Shown: piece after piece, positions 22,433-33,560 of the stretch
Position numbering within the stretch: the stretch's first letter is position 1
Layout of the letters: each line of letters starts with the position of its first letter
Origin: Deroplatys truncata
Lineage: Eukaryota > Arthropoda > Insecta > Mantodea > Mantidae
DNA: 64,000 nt
Assembly (NCBI GenBank): GCA_030765065.1
Contig: CM060981.1
Coordinates: 231,019,152-231,083,151 of the forward strand
Direction: 5' to 3'
Made by a program: the position numbers and the translations under genes
Notes under the pieces: generated by a model
Database searches by the model: none
What the model saw: the letters and a program-made list of their open reading frames with translations, nothing else
What the model was told of the DNA's origin: nothing

Positions 22433-23775
22433 CGAGGGACATTTCGAAAGTAAGTATTGTCATTTTTTTGAAGAAGTGGATGGTACACTAGGTGAAACAA
22501 ACAATTGCCATAAGAATCCACACCTGTTCCTGGTTCAATGACAGAAAGAGCGTCAGCAGAGGAGGTGTGACACATGCGCAGAGCGCCAAAGAAGAGAGAG
22601 TAGCAGTAGACCGGAGTGCCAAGGTTATTTGAGTACAAATCACTGGATAGATGTGTACTGACAAGATGGTTGCCAATGGAAGTGCGTGCTGTTATCCGAT
22701 ATGAATGGGCACATAGGACAAGTGTGTCCGTTATCCATGAATGCCTACAGACCGTGTATGGTAAAGAGGTCATGTTTCGTCAAATGGTTGGTCGCTGGTG
22801 TTGCATGTTCAGTGAAGGTAGGCAGAATGTGGAGTATGAATGTTGAAGTGGGCATCCCTCCACATCCATGAATGAAAACGACATTGCTAAAGTACAGGAT
22901 TTGGTGTTAGCAAACAGGCGCATAACAGTGTCAGATGTGGCATCCACACTCAGTATTGGTGGTGCTCAGGCCCATCACATGCTGCATGATGTGTTAGGTT
23001 ACGAAAAGTGTCTGCAAGATGGGTGCCGAGAAACCTGACCTTGAATCACAAGAGTGCAAGAATGGGAATCAGTCTTGATCACTTTATGTGGTATGCACGA
23101 GAGTGAAATGAGTTCCTGTTCAGAATCATCACAGTTGATGAGACATGGGTGCACCATTTACCCCAGAAACCAAGGCCACCTCAATGATGTGGAAGCATCT
23201 TGGTTCACCAGTGAGGAAAAAATTCAGAATATCACCCTCCACAGGAAAGGTGGGACACGAAAGGTGTGATTCTCCTTGATTTCCTCCATCAAGGGACCAT
23301 CACTGTGCCATACTACCGCGATACCCTCACCACACTTAGGTCCGCCTTTCGACGAAAGAGACCAGGGCTCTTGAGTAAAGGTAATGTGCTCTTGGATGAC
23401 AATGCAAAACCAACACAGTGAGGCTCACATAAGATCAGATTTGTCGCTTCGGATGGGAGAGATTAGATCACCTGGCTGCAACCCTGATCTTGCCCCATCG
23501 GACTTTCACCTGTTCCCTGCACCTCGGTAGTTTGCTTCCAAAGCAATGGGAGGTGGAGCAGGCTGTGCGACAATTCCTTCCATTGCATGGCACCAAGTTT
23601 TACCAGAGCGATTTGTTCAAACTAATTGCACACTATGGCAAATGTCTCAATGTTGGTGGTGATATGTCGAAAAATAGTGCAAGGTGTATAGTTCATGATG
23701 CTATGGTGCATTTGTTTTGACAATAAGGTTTCTGTGAGATAAAAATGACGAAACTTACTTTTGGAATGTCCTTCG
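22433..23775 (+). mobile_element. mariner element, full-length, inactive
   Basis: 1343 bp, the normal mariner size. The inverted ends are CGAGGGACATTTCGAAAGTA on the left and CGAAGGACATTCCAAAAGTA for the reverse complement of the right end. TA target sites flank both ends. The transposase gene it carries is broken. It lies between the two pogo-like copies. Confidence 0.9.
22676..23720 (+). pseudogene. mariner transposase, frameshifted
   Basis: It starts at MEVRAVIRYEWAHRTSVSVI, the N-terminal helix-turn-helix region, followed by MFRQMVGRWCCMFSEGRQN. The remaining blocks, in shifting frames, include a VDETWVHHLPQK-like first-Asp block near 23134, a LLDDNAKPTQ-like second-Asp block near 23395, and a C-terminal block ending KCLNVGGDMSKN. 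Frameshifts and an early stop (TGA near 22845) prevent expression. The overall length matches a complete 345-residue family protein before decay. Confidence 0.85.
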
Positions 23776-24017
23776 TATATATGAAATGCCCTCATATTTG
23801 CATTTTGCACTGTAGCTGTTGAAGAGTAACATAAACTTCTTATGAAACAGGGTCAGAAGTGTTTTGCATTATAATCAATAAGTGTTTTGCATATATGTAT
23901 TTCTATACAATTGTAGTATCTTGTGTAGTAAGCAATGTTTACTATTTTCTGCCTCAGAAAATAAAATTGAGGAAGCTTAACAAGTCTTGTATCTAAAATT
24001 ATTTTAGAGACCAACTA

Positions 24018-25149
24018 CAGTGGAATCTCGTTAGCACATTCCTCATTAACACGTTTTCCCGTGTATTACGTTGAATTATAAAAGTCCCAGTACCAAATCA
24101 CCAAATATAATAAATAACGTTTGCTTAGTGCGTTTTCCCAGTCTCGCTTACTACGTTTGAAGTTTGACGTCCTCATTCGCTGTTTTGGCCAATCCTTGAT
24201 CGGTCCAGTGAGAGTAGACGTTTAACACGTTCATAGTTTGACGTCCTCATTTGCTACTTTGGTCAATCCTTGATATCGGCAGCCAATCACATGCATGTAT
24301 GAAAATATTTGCGTGACACAATTTCTGTGGCGTGGTAAACGCTAACGATAGTTTCTATGTTGAGTGATGACTAAACATACGTAGATTGTATTTTAACTTT
24401 TCATTTGCAATGAAATAAAAGAAAGTGTAGTAAATAACCAACAGTGAAAAACTGAAAATCCTTGATGTAGATCACAATCCAAATATGAAACATGTCGATA
24501 TAGTGCGGAAGTTAAACATTCCTCCGTCAACCTTAAACACAATTGTTAGCAAACCTGAATTGATTGAAACTGCTTTTAAAGAAGGGAAAAATGCTAAAAC
24601 AAAACTTTCCTCTTGGAAAATAGGATCAGAAGAGGATCAGAACAAAATTTGTTGCATGGAAACACTGTTACCGTATTCAAATCATATTCAATACGCCAAA
24701 GATGCTATTGTCTATTGTACTCATAACATGATACATGCTCAATAATTTTGTTTTCCTTTTTAGTGGAAATAGTTATCACATCTGTAATAAAACACACAGC
24801 AAAGCCGCTATTGTTGCTTCCACAATTCGCAATTTATTTTCTCAAAAGCATTCATAACCTAAAAAATCCAAGTTGATCAACATAAAAGCTAGAATTATTT
24901 ATTCTCAGGCTTTGTGTATCCAAATCCATTTAAACATATTGAATTTAACATGGAAAGGTGGATCGTATTCAGTATGAAATTGTACTCAAAATCGATTTAA
25001 ATTGTCCATGGAGATGTAGTAATTATTAGATTTTTATTACATAACTGTGTTCTTAAATTGCAGATTTTGCATTTTCGTTAACACGTTTTCCAGCCTATGA
25101 CGTCCAAATTCTTAGGTCTCTGCAAAAACGTACTAACGAGATTCTACTG
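24018..25149 (+). mobile_element. Pogo-like non-autonomous element, copy 2
   Basis: 1132 bp in opposite orientation to 20868-22040 and clearly homologous along its length. Ends CAGTGGAATCTCGTTAGCAC and (reverse complement) CAGTAGAATCTCGTTAGTAC; TA flanks at 24016-24017 and 25150-25151. The frame at 24485-24745 encodes KLNIPPSTLNTIVSKPELIE, a pogo/CENP-B-type helix-turn-helix remnant, but no catalytic domain. It probably derives from a larger autonomous pogo element by internal deletion. Confidence 0.87.
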
Positions 25150-25151
25150 TA

Positions 25152-25985
25152 ATTTAAAGGGCAGGACCATTGTTTTACTGTTAATTTAAGCAATATATGA
25201 TAATGTACCTATGCTAAAATGGACATCATTTTTGTTTGAGCTGGAAGGAGTTCACTGATTGTATGTCGTATTTATAAAGAACAATTTCATAATTACCATA
25301 TTCCTCTCCCATCTTTAAGAACATTATTGTGATAAATTCTGTCGAGTAGTTTTAGTGTCATACATCCCCGAGATGTTAGAGGATTTTAATTACACAAAAC
25401 AAAATAAAATGCTTTTGTTTAGAAATACTCTTGGATAAAGTAAAACTAAATCCCAATGTTTGCTTTACCACTGCAATAGCACAAATAATGCAGAAATGAA
25501 ATTGTAGCCTTGAATGCAAATATGGAGTAGTGGGGATGTTTGGAGTCAATTTCTTTTCTGTTCACTTGCAGGAACTCATGTCTATTAATAGGTGCACGGC
25601 AAATGTGTATGAGATTAGATGTCTCTTATGCAGTGCATAAAAACCATCTCAAATTTTGAGAAGGCTGCAGGCACAGTTAGGGAAAGAAACACTTTCAAAA
25701 ACTTAAGTGTGTGAACAACATAAAAAGATTTAAAAATTTAATTATGCAGGAACTTTCACACAGTGATGCTATCCAGCACCTGGATAGCTCTTTGGATCTG
25801 CTAGGTAATGATGTGGGCAACAGCCTGCAAAACATGTTCTAGTTAAAAATAGGCAAGCGGAACAAGTAAGTTTTGTTTAAACTCAATTGAGAACATAAAA
25901 GATATTTGGGGAGATGAGATGCCATGGAAAATAAAACTTCACCAATGGTGATCACAGACAGCATTACTACTACTAATGACGACAA
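25152..25985. other. COQ8 intron segment, no features seen
   Basis: AT-rich sequence with no recognised element or exon. Confidence 0.4.
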
Positions 25986-26559
25986 CAATAATAATATTAA
26001 TAATAATATTTATTTCTCAGTACTCAAAATTACACAATTAAATTACAAACATTTTAGACTATAATAATGTTTGAAAATATTAGGCTATTTATGCTGTAAA
26101 TTCACTTCTTGGTGCTTGCCTATGCTAATTTTGGGCTCAATAATACAACTCCTAGTTTTCCATGTATTGATAACCCATTGTCTACTTGCTTACATTATTG
26201 TCTATTTTGTCTGCCTTTAGCCCCATTTTCTTTGTAGTCATTCTTAACCATTTCCCTTTGACCTTGCCCAAATAGTTACCCATAGCTTTTATATTTTTAT
26301 CCTCTTTTACAGTCAGAATCTTCCTTATTAATACTTCTCCATCCAAGTTTTTCCATTTCTGTTGCCAAAATTGTTCCCTCCATGTTTTCGTTTGATTACA
26401 GTATAATAAACAGTGGAAATCAGTGTTCACTTCCCCACACGTTGAACATTTTACTATATCGTCATGCCTTTCAGACAACATTACAAGAAAGGTGGCTGCA
26501 ACTAGTTTTTGGAACTTAAGGCCATCTTGCTGGTGACTTTCTTCATGAATGAAGGACAA
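25986..26559 (-). mobile_element. LINE relic related to family L, 3' end
   Basis: The - strand frame 26182-26559 carries a Cys-His motif (CSTCGEVNTDFHCLLYC) followed by TWREQFWQQKW, parallel to the CIMC...C and WREVIWNKK blocks of the full LINE copies. The 3' end towards 25986 runs into an (AAT)n-like tail. It is a 5'-truncated relative of family L. Confidence 0.7.
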
Positions 26560-26779
26560 TAAATGTGGTCTACTACTGCCGAGGTCTGGATAAGGTTAAA
26601 GGTTGCTTATTGCTAAAGGTGATAAATAGGCAATTCAGGATGTGATTCCTCTAAACAACAGTATAAGATCACATATACTGCAGTGACATATCAAAATCTA
26701 GAGGAAATTCATTGAATTTTATTGGAATACCCTCTTTACGTCTCCCTGCAACTACTAATTATTTGGCCTGCTAAAGAGT

Positions 26780-27341
26780 TTTGGGATGGACAGTGATGAT
26801 GATGATCACTGAGTGGCCTCTTAAAGAGGCCTGCATGTTGACTCGGAGTCCTTTGTTCCTCTTATTAACCTCATATTTGATGGCTCATATAAAAGGATGA
26901 TGTCTTTGATATCTGCCCTTTTCCTCAGGTTCCAAAAAGGAGGACGCTAGGGTTACATATCTATACATATGAAACCTTTGCATTCACATAGTATACACTG
27001 TGAGGTCTCGGAGCCCCTCACACATATCTGAATAAGGGGTCTTGTGTAAGCCCCATTATATATAAAAGTCTGTGTAGAGTGTTGTGACCTGTAAGATAGC
27101 CCACAACACCTCTGAGCCTAGATCTGGTCAAATTCAGGAGAAACTCATTCACTTTCCAGTCAGGCCCCACAGACATTGATACAATGATGATGGAAGGGGT
27201 AGAGGAATTTGTGCACAATTTGTTGTAAAAATCCTCCCTCTTTTTACCTTCAGGAAAAGCATTAAAACCAGCCAATTCATTTGGAAAAATATGTTTTAAA
27301 ATCAGAAGACTTCGCAGAAATATGACATAGTATTGTTGCAT
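26780..27341 (-). mobile_element. LINE relic, RNase H-type C-terminal domain
   Basis: The - strand frame at 27018-27341 contains SRLRGVVGYLTGHNTLHRLL then YIMGLTQDPLFR. This is the conserved LxxLTGH-x-LxxHLxxMGL-x(2)DPxCR region downstream of RNase H in several insect non-LTR retrotransposons. The following Cys-rich block is degraded towards 26800. It is a different family from the 4.7-kb LINE. Confidence 0.7.
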
Positions 27342-27779
27342 TGTTTTATTTTATCAGTAAGTTATTAGCAAAGTTATATTTTATCCGCTCTCATTTTACG
27401 TCCACTACTTTACTGAGAGAATAGGAAGGTGCTGTCTATGTAGGTAACTTTTTGTTTCAAGGTGACAAACTTTTTTATGTACAGTTGAGTACATGGAATC
27501 ATGCTGATATAATTGCAGTGATTTTGTTGGTAAGAAAATATTAAACCACCTCTGCCATGCACAGCCCTGCACCTGGTTCTTGCACTCCACTTAATGTTGT
27601 TGTATTCCTCCCATTTTCTTTACTCCTGATCCTGAAACCCAGTGTTTGAATGTCAGACTTTTGACACCAAGCTTATATGAAATGGACACATCTAGGGAGT
27701 GGTGTTGACCTTTGTTACGAAACATGCCTTCCAGTCACTCACATGAAGTGTTTCTGTACTCCTCCCCTTTTGCCGCTTA
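27342..27779. other. COQ8 intron segment, no features seen
   Basis: No recognisable element; weak open frames have no known motif. Confidence 0.35.
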
Positions 27780-28076
27780 CCTGGGCCTGATGTCATGGTC
27801 TAGTGGTACCATGCTAGCCTCTAGTTCCCAAAATGGTGCGTTCAAACCCAGTGGAGGGTATTTTTTTGGTTGTAAAAATCCTTAGCATGGGTTCCTTCAT
27901 TAAGGGAAGTAGTACACATGGTGGTTCTGTGTCATAGATTTATGGCATGTAAAAGAGCCTCAAGCCTGATAAAGAGGCTGGTATTTCACACCCAATATAG
28001 AATGGGATGTTAAAACCATGGAAGTTAAAGAGCGTCCATAAATAAAACTCAATTTAATTTTTTAACCTCGGCCTGA
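27780..28076 (+). repeat. tRNA-derived SINE (family S1), with TSD
   Basis: The head shows an A-box-like TGGTCTAGTGGTACC and a B-box-like GCGTTCAAACCC. The body has GCCTCAAGCCTGATAAAGAG, and the tail ends AGCGTCCATAAATAAAACTC. Near-identical 11-bp direct repeats CCTGGGCCTGA (27780-27790) and CCTCGGCCTGA (28066-28076) flank it, as expected for retroposition. Confidence 0.85.
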
Positions 28077-28323
28077 CCTTTGTCCATAGGCTAATGTATG
28101 TGTTTTGGACTTGAATTCAAATAAATAAAGAGATTGATCTTGCGTGAAACACAAATGATAAGGAGTTTCTACCAACAGGAGATAAAGAAAACCACTATAA
28201 GAAACCAGTAGCATGAGCCTGTTTTTGTGCACTCTACAGTGCAAACTTTGGTGCAACAAATTACATACTTCTCTCTCTGTCCTATATGATGGTTTCTTAT
28301 CACATACTACTTGTTTGTTACAG

Positions 28324-28448
28324 GTGCAGCATTAAAACTGGGACAAATTCTTAGTATTCAAGATAACACCATAATTAGTCCTTCTTTACAGAAGGCATTT
28401 GAGAGAGTTAGACAGTCTGCAGACTTCATGCCCACTTGGCAGGTTGAG
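28324..28448 (+). CDS. COQ8: COQ8 exon C, KxGQ motif
   Basis: It follows TTACAG and ends at GTTGAG before GTTAGT. With the G from the previous exon it encodes [20 protein letters not shown], then [23 protein letters not shown] is the UbiB-specific KxGQ motif that folds over the active site in COQ8. The exon ends in phase 0 and joins to [11 protein letters not shown] in the next exon. A palindrome-bearing insertion begins only 13 bp after the exon end. Confidence 0.95.
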
Positions 28449-28449
28449 G

Positions 28450-28641
28450 TTAGTGATAGTTGACTAATTTTGAAGATTTAGAAGCTAGTAACAGTGATGT
28501 GTCATAATTTAAAATAAAGAGAGTTGAGGGTTGTTACACTACATCACTATGATATTCTTACTTGAACGCGTTCAAGTAAGAATATCATAGTGATGTAGTG
28601 TAACAACCCTCAACTCTCTTTATTTTAAATTAGTGATAGTT
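28450..28641. repeat. Insertion flanked by 12-bp direct repeats, containing a perfect palindrome
   Basis: TTAGTGATAGTT occurs at 28450-28461 and 28630-28641. The intervening 168 bp starts with a segment also seen at 48968-49019 (shared core CTAGTAACAGTGATGTGT) and then enters the 128-bp palindrome at 28505-28632. The direct repeats look like target-site duplications, one lying within the exon's splice donor region. Confidence 0.75.
28505..28632. repeat. Perfect 128-bp palindrome, no spacer
   Basis: The 64-bp left arm (28505-28568) is the exact reverse complement of the right arm (28569-28632), with AACGCGTT at the centre. I checked base by base and found no mismatch. Arms this perfect without a loop could extrude as a cruciform or form a hairpin in RNA. 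Confidence 0.97.
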
Positions 28642-29335
28642 ACTTATTTGCAGCTTAACTGCCCATTATCATGAAAAGTAAAGCAAAACTAAATTCTTCA
28701 GGCAACTTCGGGATGAAATTTATAGCTTCATTACTGTGCCATGTTTGGTTTTGTGGCACAGCCGTAAAATACTTTTGTGTTTATTGTTGCTAGGTGTTCG
28801 GATTGTTGATTATTATGGGAGTGGTGCTGGGTTCTTCTATTTTCTATTTTTGAGAGTGGGATCTCTGGGGTGCCCTCTCAGGGTTGGCTTTTTGATTGAG
28901 GAGCTAGTGTGTTGGTCAGTGTAATGTGTCTTGGTGATACTTGGTAAATCTTTCTGCTCTACCTTTGTCACGCTTTCAGAAAAATTTAGTCTAGGGTTTG
29001 TGGTCAAATTTGATCATTATGCTTATTGAACTTAAATTTAACATTTTCTAAATTTCTTTTATGGTCCCACATGGGGAGTTTTATCTGTTTAACATAAGTT
29101 CTTTATTGTTCATCATTAGCCAGGTTGTTTGTATGTGCAACATGTTTTGTGAATTCAAATTGTGTGAGTTACCATCTGTAGAATATCTCCTTAAAAATAA
29201 GGATATTTATGCATTTAATGTAGGGATGAATTTCATAAGTTGGTAGAAAATGTAGGGCCTTTTACAAATTTAAATAAAGGGTCTTCATAATAATTATTGT
29301 TCTTTCACACAAGCCATGTGTAGTCTAAACCTGAA
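28642..29335. other. COQ8 intron segment, no features seen
   Basis: No exon or known element was recognised. Confidence 0.4.
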
Positions 29336-29510
29336 AGGTTAGAGTCAGACTGAAAACAATGCCATAAGTGGAATTTTAACCATAACAAATCCTAATGTCG
29401 TACTGGCATGTTGTCTGTAGCTCACTTGGCTAGATCAGCAGTGCGGCAAGCCAAAGAAAGATCTGTGGTGTTCTAATTTTCCAGTCTGATTCCACCTCAC
29501 AAAGAGTCTT
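29336..29510. repeat. tRNA-like SINE (family S2), inverted pair
   Basis: The right part (about 29405-29510, + strand) has an A-box-like TAGCTCACTTGGCTAGATCA, then AAGATCTGTGGT and the tail CCAGTCTGATTCC. The left part (29336-29380) holds the tail in reverse (TCAGACTGAAAACAATGCCA). The same family occurs on the - strand at 46791-46896. Confidence 0.6.
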
Positions 29511-29891
29511 ATGCCTATGATTTTTCTTCGCATATTTAAATTCTGCCACGACCAAGAAAGAATTGGCAGCTGTGAGAAATCAACTGCAAATGGTAAATGG
29601 ATGAACAAAATAAAATGTCAAATTATTACATACAGATTTATTTCAGAGGTAATGCATGAAAATATAACTTCATGTAAGTAGATAAAATTTGGTTCAAATA
29701 ATTAATTATGGAACAATATGAATACAACACAGGATATTTATAAATTATTGTTATTGACATAAAACATATAATCAAAACTTATTTAATATAAAATAATTAC
29801 GGAAACAGCATATGCAATAAAATGTAGCAGTTATTCATCATGAGTTTTCCAGGAATTCGGTTGCAGAATAAAAACAGTGGGGAAGGAAATA

Positions 29892-31107
29892 CACTATGTG
29901 ATCAAAAGTATCCGGACACCCCCACAAACATATGTTTTTCATCTTAGGTGCATTGTGCTGCCACCTACTGCCTGGTACTCATCTGCGACTTCAGTAGTCA
30001 TTAGACGTTGTGAAACAGCAGAATGGGACGCTCCGTGGAACTCACGGACTTCGAAGTGTCAGAAGTCTGTATGCAAGATTTCCACACTCCTAAACATCTC
30101 TAGGTCCTTTGTTTCTGATGTGATAGTGAAGTGGAAACGTGAAGGGACATGTACATCACAAAAGCGTACAGGCCGACCTCGTCTGTTGACTGACAGAGAC
30201 CGCCGACATTTGAAGAGGGACGTAAAGAGTAATAGGCAGACATCTATCCAGACCATCACACAGGAATTCCAAACTGCATCAGGATCCACTACAAGTACTA
30301 TGGCAGTTAGGCATGAGGTGAGAAACCTTGGATTCCATGGCCGAGCGGCTGCTCATAAGCCACACATCATGCAGGAAAATGCCAAAGAATGCCTCACTTG
30401 GTGTAAGGAGCGTCAACATTGCACGATTGAACAGTGGCAAAACGTGTGGAGTGACGAATCACGGTACACAATGTGGTGATCCGATGACAGGGTGTGGGTA
30501 TGGCCAATGCCCAGTGAACGTCATCTGCCAGCGTGTGTAGTGCCAACAGTGAATTTCGGAGGTGGTGATGTTATGGTGTGGTCGTGTTTTTCCTGGAAGG
30601 GGCTTGCACCCCTTGTTGTTTTGCATGGCATGATCACAGCACAGACCTACATTGATATTTTAAGCACCTTCTTGCTTTCCACTGTTGAAGAGCAATTCGG
30701 GGATGGCGAATGCATCTTTCAACACGATTGAGCACCTGTTCATACTGTATGGGCTGTGGCGGAGTGGTTACACGACAATAACATCCCTGTAATGGACTTG
30801 CCTGCACAGAGTCCTGACTTGAATCCTATAGAACACCTTTGGGATGTTCTGGAACACCGACTTCGTGCCAGGCCTCACCGACCTACATCAATACCTCTCC
30901 TCAGTTCTGCACTCCGTGAATAATGGGCTGCCATTCCCCAAGAAACCTTTCAGCACCTGATTGAAAGTATGCCTGTGAGAGTGGACGCTGTCATCAAGGC
31001 TAAGGGTGGGCCAACACCATATTGACTTCCAGCATTACCGATGGAGGGTGCCACGAATTTGTAAGTCATTTTCAGCCAGATGTCTGGATACTTTTGATCA
31101 CGTAGTG
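29892..31107 (+). mobile_element. Tc1-like element (DD34E)
   Basis: Terminal repeats CACTATGTGATCAAAAGTAT (left) and, as the reverse complement of the right end, CACTACGTGATCAAAAGTAT. TA lies before the left end at 29890-29891; the right flank is AA, a diverged target. 1216 bp with one transposase gene, described separately. Confidence 0.9.
30023..31025 (+). pseudogene. Tc1 transposase, several stops
   Basis: The likely start is the ATG at 30023 (MGRSVELTDFE). The paired helix-turn-helix DNA-binding region follows (VCKISTLLNISRSFVSDVIV, then GRPRLLTDRDRRHLKRDVK). The DDE domain is readable: WSDESRYTMW (first Asp), CIFQHD (second Asp), and PAQSPDLNPIEHLWDVLE (Glu), with 34 residues between the second Asp and Glu, the DD34E spacing. 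In-frame stops after YTMW (30478-30480) and just after CIFQHD, plus an early frameshift between the ATG and the helix-turn-helix, inactivate it. The end is a TGA at 31023-31025. Confidence 0.88.
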
Positions 31108-32417
31108 AATGCCAATACTGTCTTATTAAATACTGATATTTGTCATATGGTTTTATTATCTTAGTTAATTTATTAAAAAATTTTATTAGTGTTTGCTGTG
31201 CTGTTAAGTGAATGCTTATTTTGCTGAACATCAATTAAGTTTCTTGTGATATGTTCTCTAACTCGTAGATTTTATTAGAGAGAGAGTGAATGTATTGTAT
31301 GGGATTCTTAAAAGCATATACTTAAGTTTGTTTGGCATATTTGTTTTTCTTTAACTTGAAGCTGTTCCTTAGTACATACAGCTTCCAGATTTGGAGTTTG
31401 ACCATCTGGAACCACATATGCCTTTTACAGTAATTTGAAGGGCTGATTCTACCTTGCTGGGTCTCCAGCTGCCACAACTTATTTTGTGCCCTTACACAAA
31501 TGCAGTAATGACACTGCTTAGCACAGAGAGATATCTACACAAAAATGCAAATGCATGGAAAACTTAACAGTCAAAAACTTTAAGTAAACAAAAGTTAAGA
31601 TATCCTTGGCAGGTAGATCAAGAGAGTAACTCCTTAATGCTGGATTTATTTTGCTGCATATTTGCTCTTCCTCTAATTCCTAAACTGGCTTTCATATCCT
31701 TTTCACAGGCACCACAACCAAAGTGATTCGAATAGCTGTGATAGTTAAGGTGAGATGAAATGGACTGGCCATCCATTCAAAGCCAAATGTCATGAGTTTG
31801 AATCCCAGTGACTGCAGTCAAATGTGCCTGTGGTAAAGGATGGTGAAGCCCAAGTACAATAAGTGGTGTATGGCACACTTGGATGCTGACAGGACTATGT
31901 TTGACTGCAGTAGCATGGATTTTCTTTCTTATTCTTTAAAAAAAAGGAAAAGAAGGAAAAGAAGGAAAGAAAGAATACTACAACTTTATTGAATAAATTA
32001 TTTTTACAATATAAAATAGCTATAATTACTTATTTTATTGCTGAGGGTTAGTATAATTATGCAGTTAAAAAAAAGCCATTAAAAAATCTAAAACTTTAAC
32101 AAAACACCTTTACATAAAATATGCTACACCAAGGACTAAGGGGTTAAAGATCTGTTAGTGCCTCTTCAAAATGAGCCCTTCTAACAAATATAGCAATTTA
32201 TAAAAGTGGTGTAAATAAGCTTGCAATACATGAACTTATATTTAATTTTATCCTATGGAATATTTGTCAGTATTTGAACTGAAATAGGATCCAACATTTT
32301 TAAAGGTTTTATTCAATCTAAATCCTTACATTTTTATGCCCATTGCTATCACAACTAACAACTAATTTACATAGGAAAACAGATGAACATACACATATAA
32401 AAGGTGAGGCAATATTT
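31108..32417. other. COQ8 intron segment, only a purine tract seen
   Basis: A purine-rich run at about 31937-31978 (AAAAGGAAAAGAAGG-like) and a possible isolated B-box-like GAGTTTGAATCCC near 31795 are the only structure noted. No exon was recognised. Confidence 0.4.
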
Positions 32418-33200
32418 TATATCACAACACTGAATGCCAGAGTGATTGTAGTGTAAATTAGCATTATTGTATGACAATGATTTGAGATGTTTGTTAATTA
32501 TAAGCATTGTTAGGAAATAAGTTTACATGGCCTCACTGAAACTGACAATAGGAGCGGGTAACAATGAACGAGGGGGTGAGTTGTTTATCAATTATAAGAG
32601 ACAAACAAATGACGTCAGAGTAGCGCACTTTTCTATAGAAATGGAGGGAATATTTTCCCTAGAGCATATGTGTTCGTAATTTTGATTGGATAAAAAATAG
32701 ACGCTAATGTTGGCACGCTTTATTAACCAATAGCAGCTCGATTATAATGTTTAGGCATATCGGGGTGAGGGAGTATAAATTCTAAAGCCAGAGACAAGTA
32801 TCGCACAGTTTAATAGAATCATTCACGGGTTACACATCGCGCAGTTTAACAGAATCTCTCGCATCGTAAAGTTAGTTACAAAATGTGAAATACTCGAATT
32901 AATAATGTGTGGCAAATAAGTGATTATAGTTACATTCGAAAATATAACAGTTTCAGTCAGGCGTGTATCAAGAGTAAATATGTGAAATTAATGAAGTGTG
33001 ACGGCAATAAAAGTGTAAAAACAAATTCTTTTATCAGTGTTATCTTTTAGTAACAACTCCTTTCCGTTTACACACCCTGTTCAAGAGATTTGCTCGACTG
33101 AGTAATAATAGCTAGCCGGAGGACAAAGAACCCAAAAATTCAAAATAGTAAAACAATAACAGGTGCTCAGCAAATAAGATAACACAAAGTTACCGCGACA
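32418..33200 (+). mobile_element. Solo LTR, copy 1
   Basis: About 780 bp, homologous to 49708-50555. It starts TATATCACA (probably a mutated TG start) and ends CGCGACA. It carries a TATA-like GGAGTATAAATTC at about 32769 and an AATAAAAGTG polyadenylation-type signal at about 33006, the order expected for U3-R-U5. No internal retroelement sequence adjoins it. The flanking 4 bp do not match, so it is older or diverged. Confidence 0.7.
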
Positions 33201-33560
33201 AAGGTTCATGCTGCTGCTTGTACTATACCCACAAATATCATTTTTTGTAAAATTTCTATTTTACATATCATTACAGCCCCATTTACTTACAAAGAATAAA
33301 CGTTAACATATTGTGCTTTTTAAATTCATTCCTGCAAGATTCCTTAAATTTTAAATTACTAATGATCTAATGCATTTCTTCTGCAGCACTATTAATTTAT
33401 TCATATGCAACTTTGCTGCACAGCCTCACACCTCAATCCCATAATGGAGATTGGTAAATTACACTAATAAATCATTTTTAATTCTTCACTCCCTAATAAA
33501 TATTTAAAAAACCTTGGGAGATAACTTGAGGTGCTAATTTTAGCAGATGTAGCTTCTCTA
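33201..33560. other. COQ8 intron segment, no features seen
   Basis: AT-rich sequence without recognised features. Confidence 0.4.
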
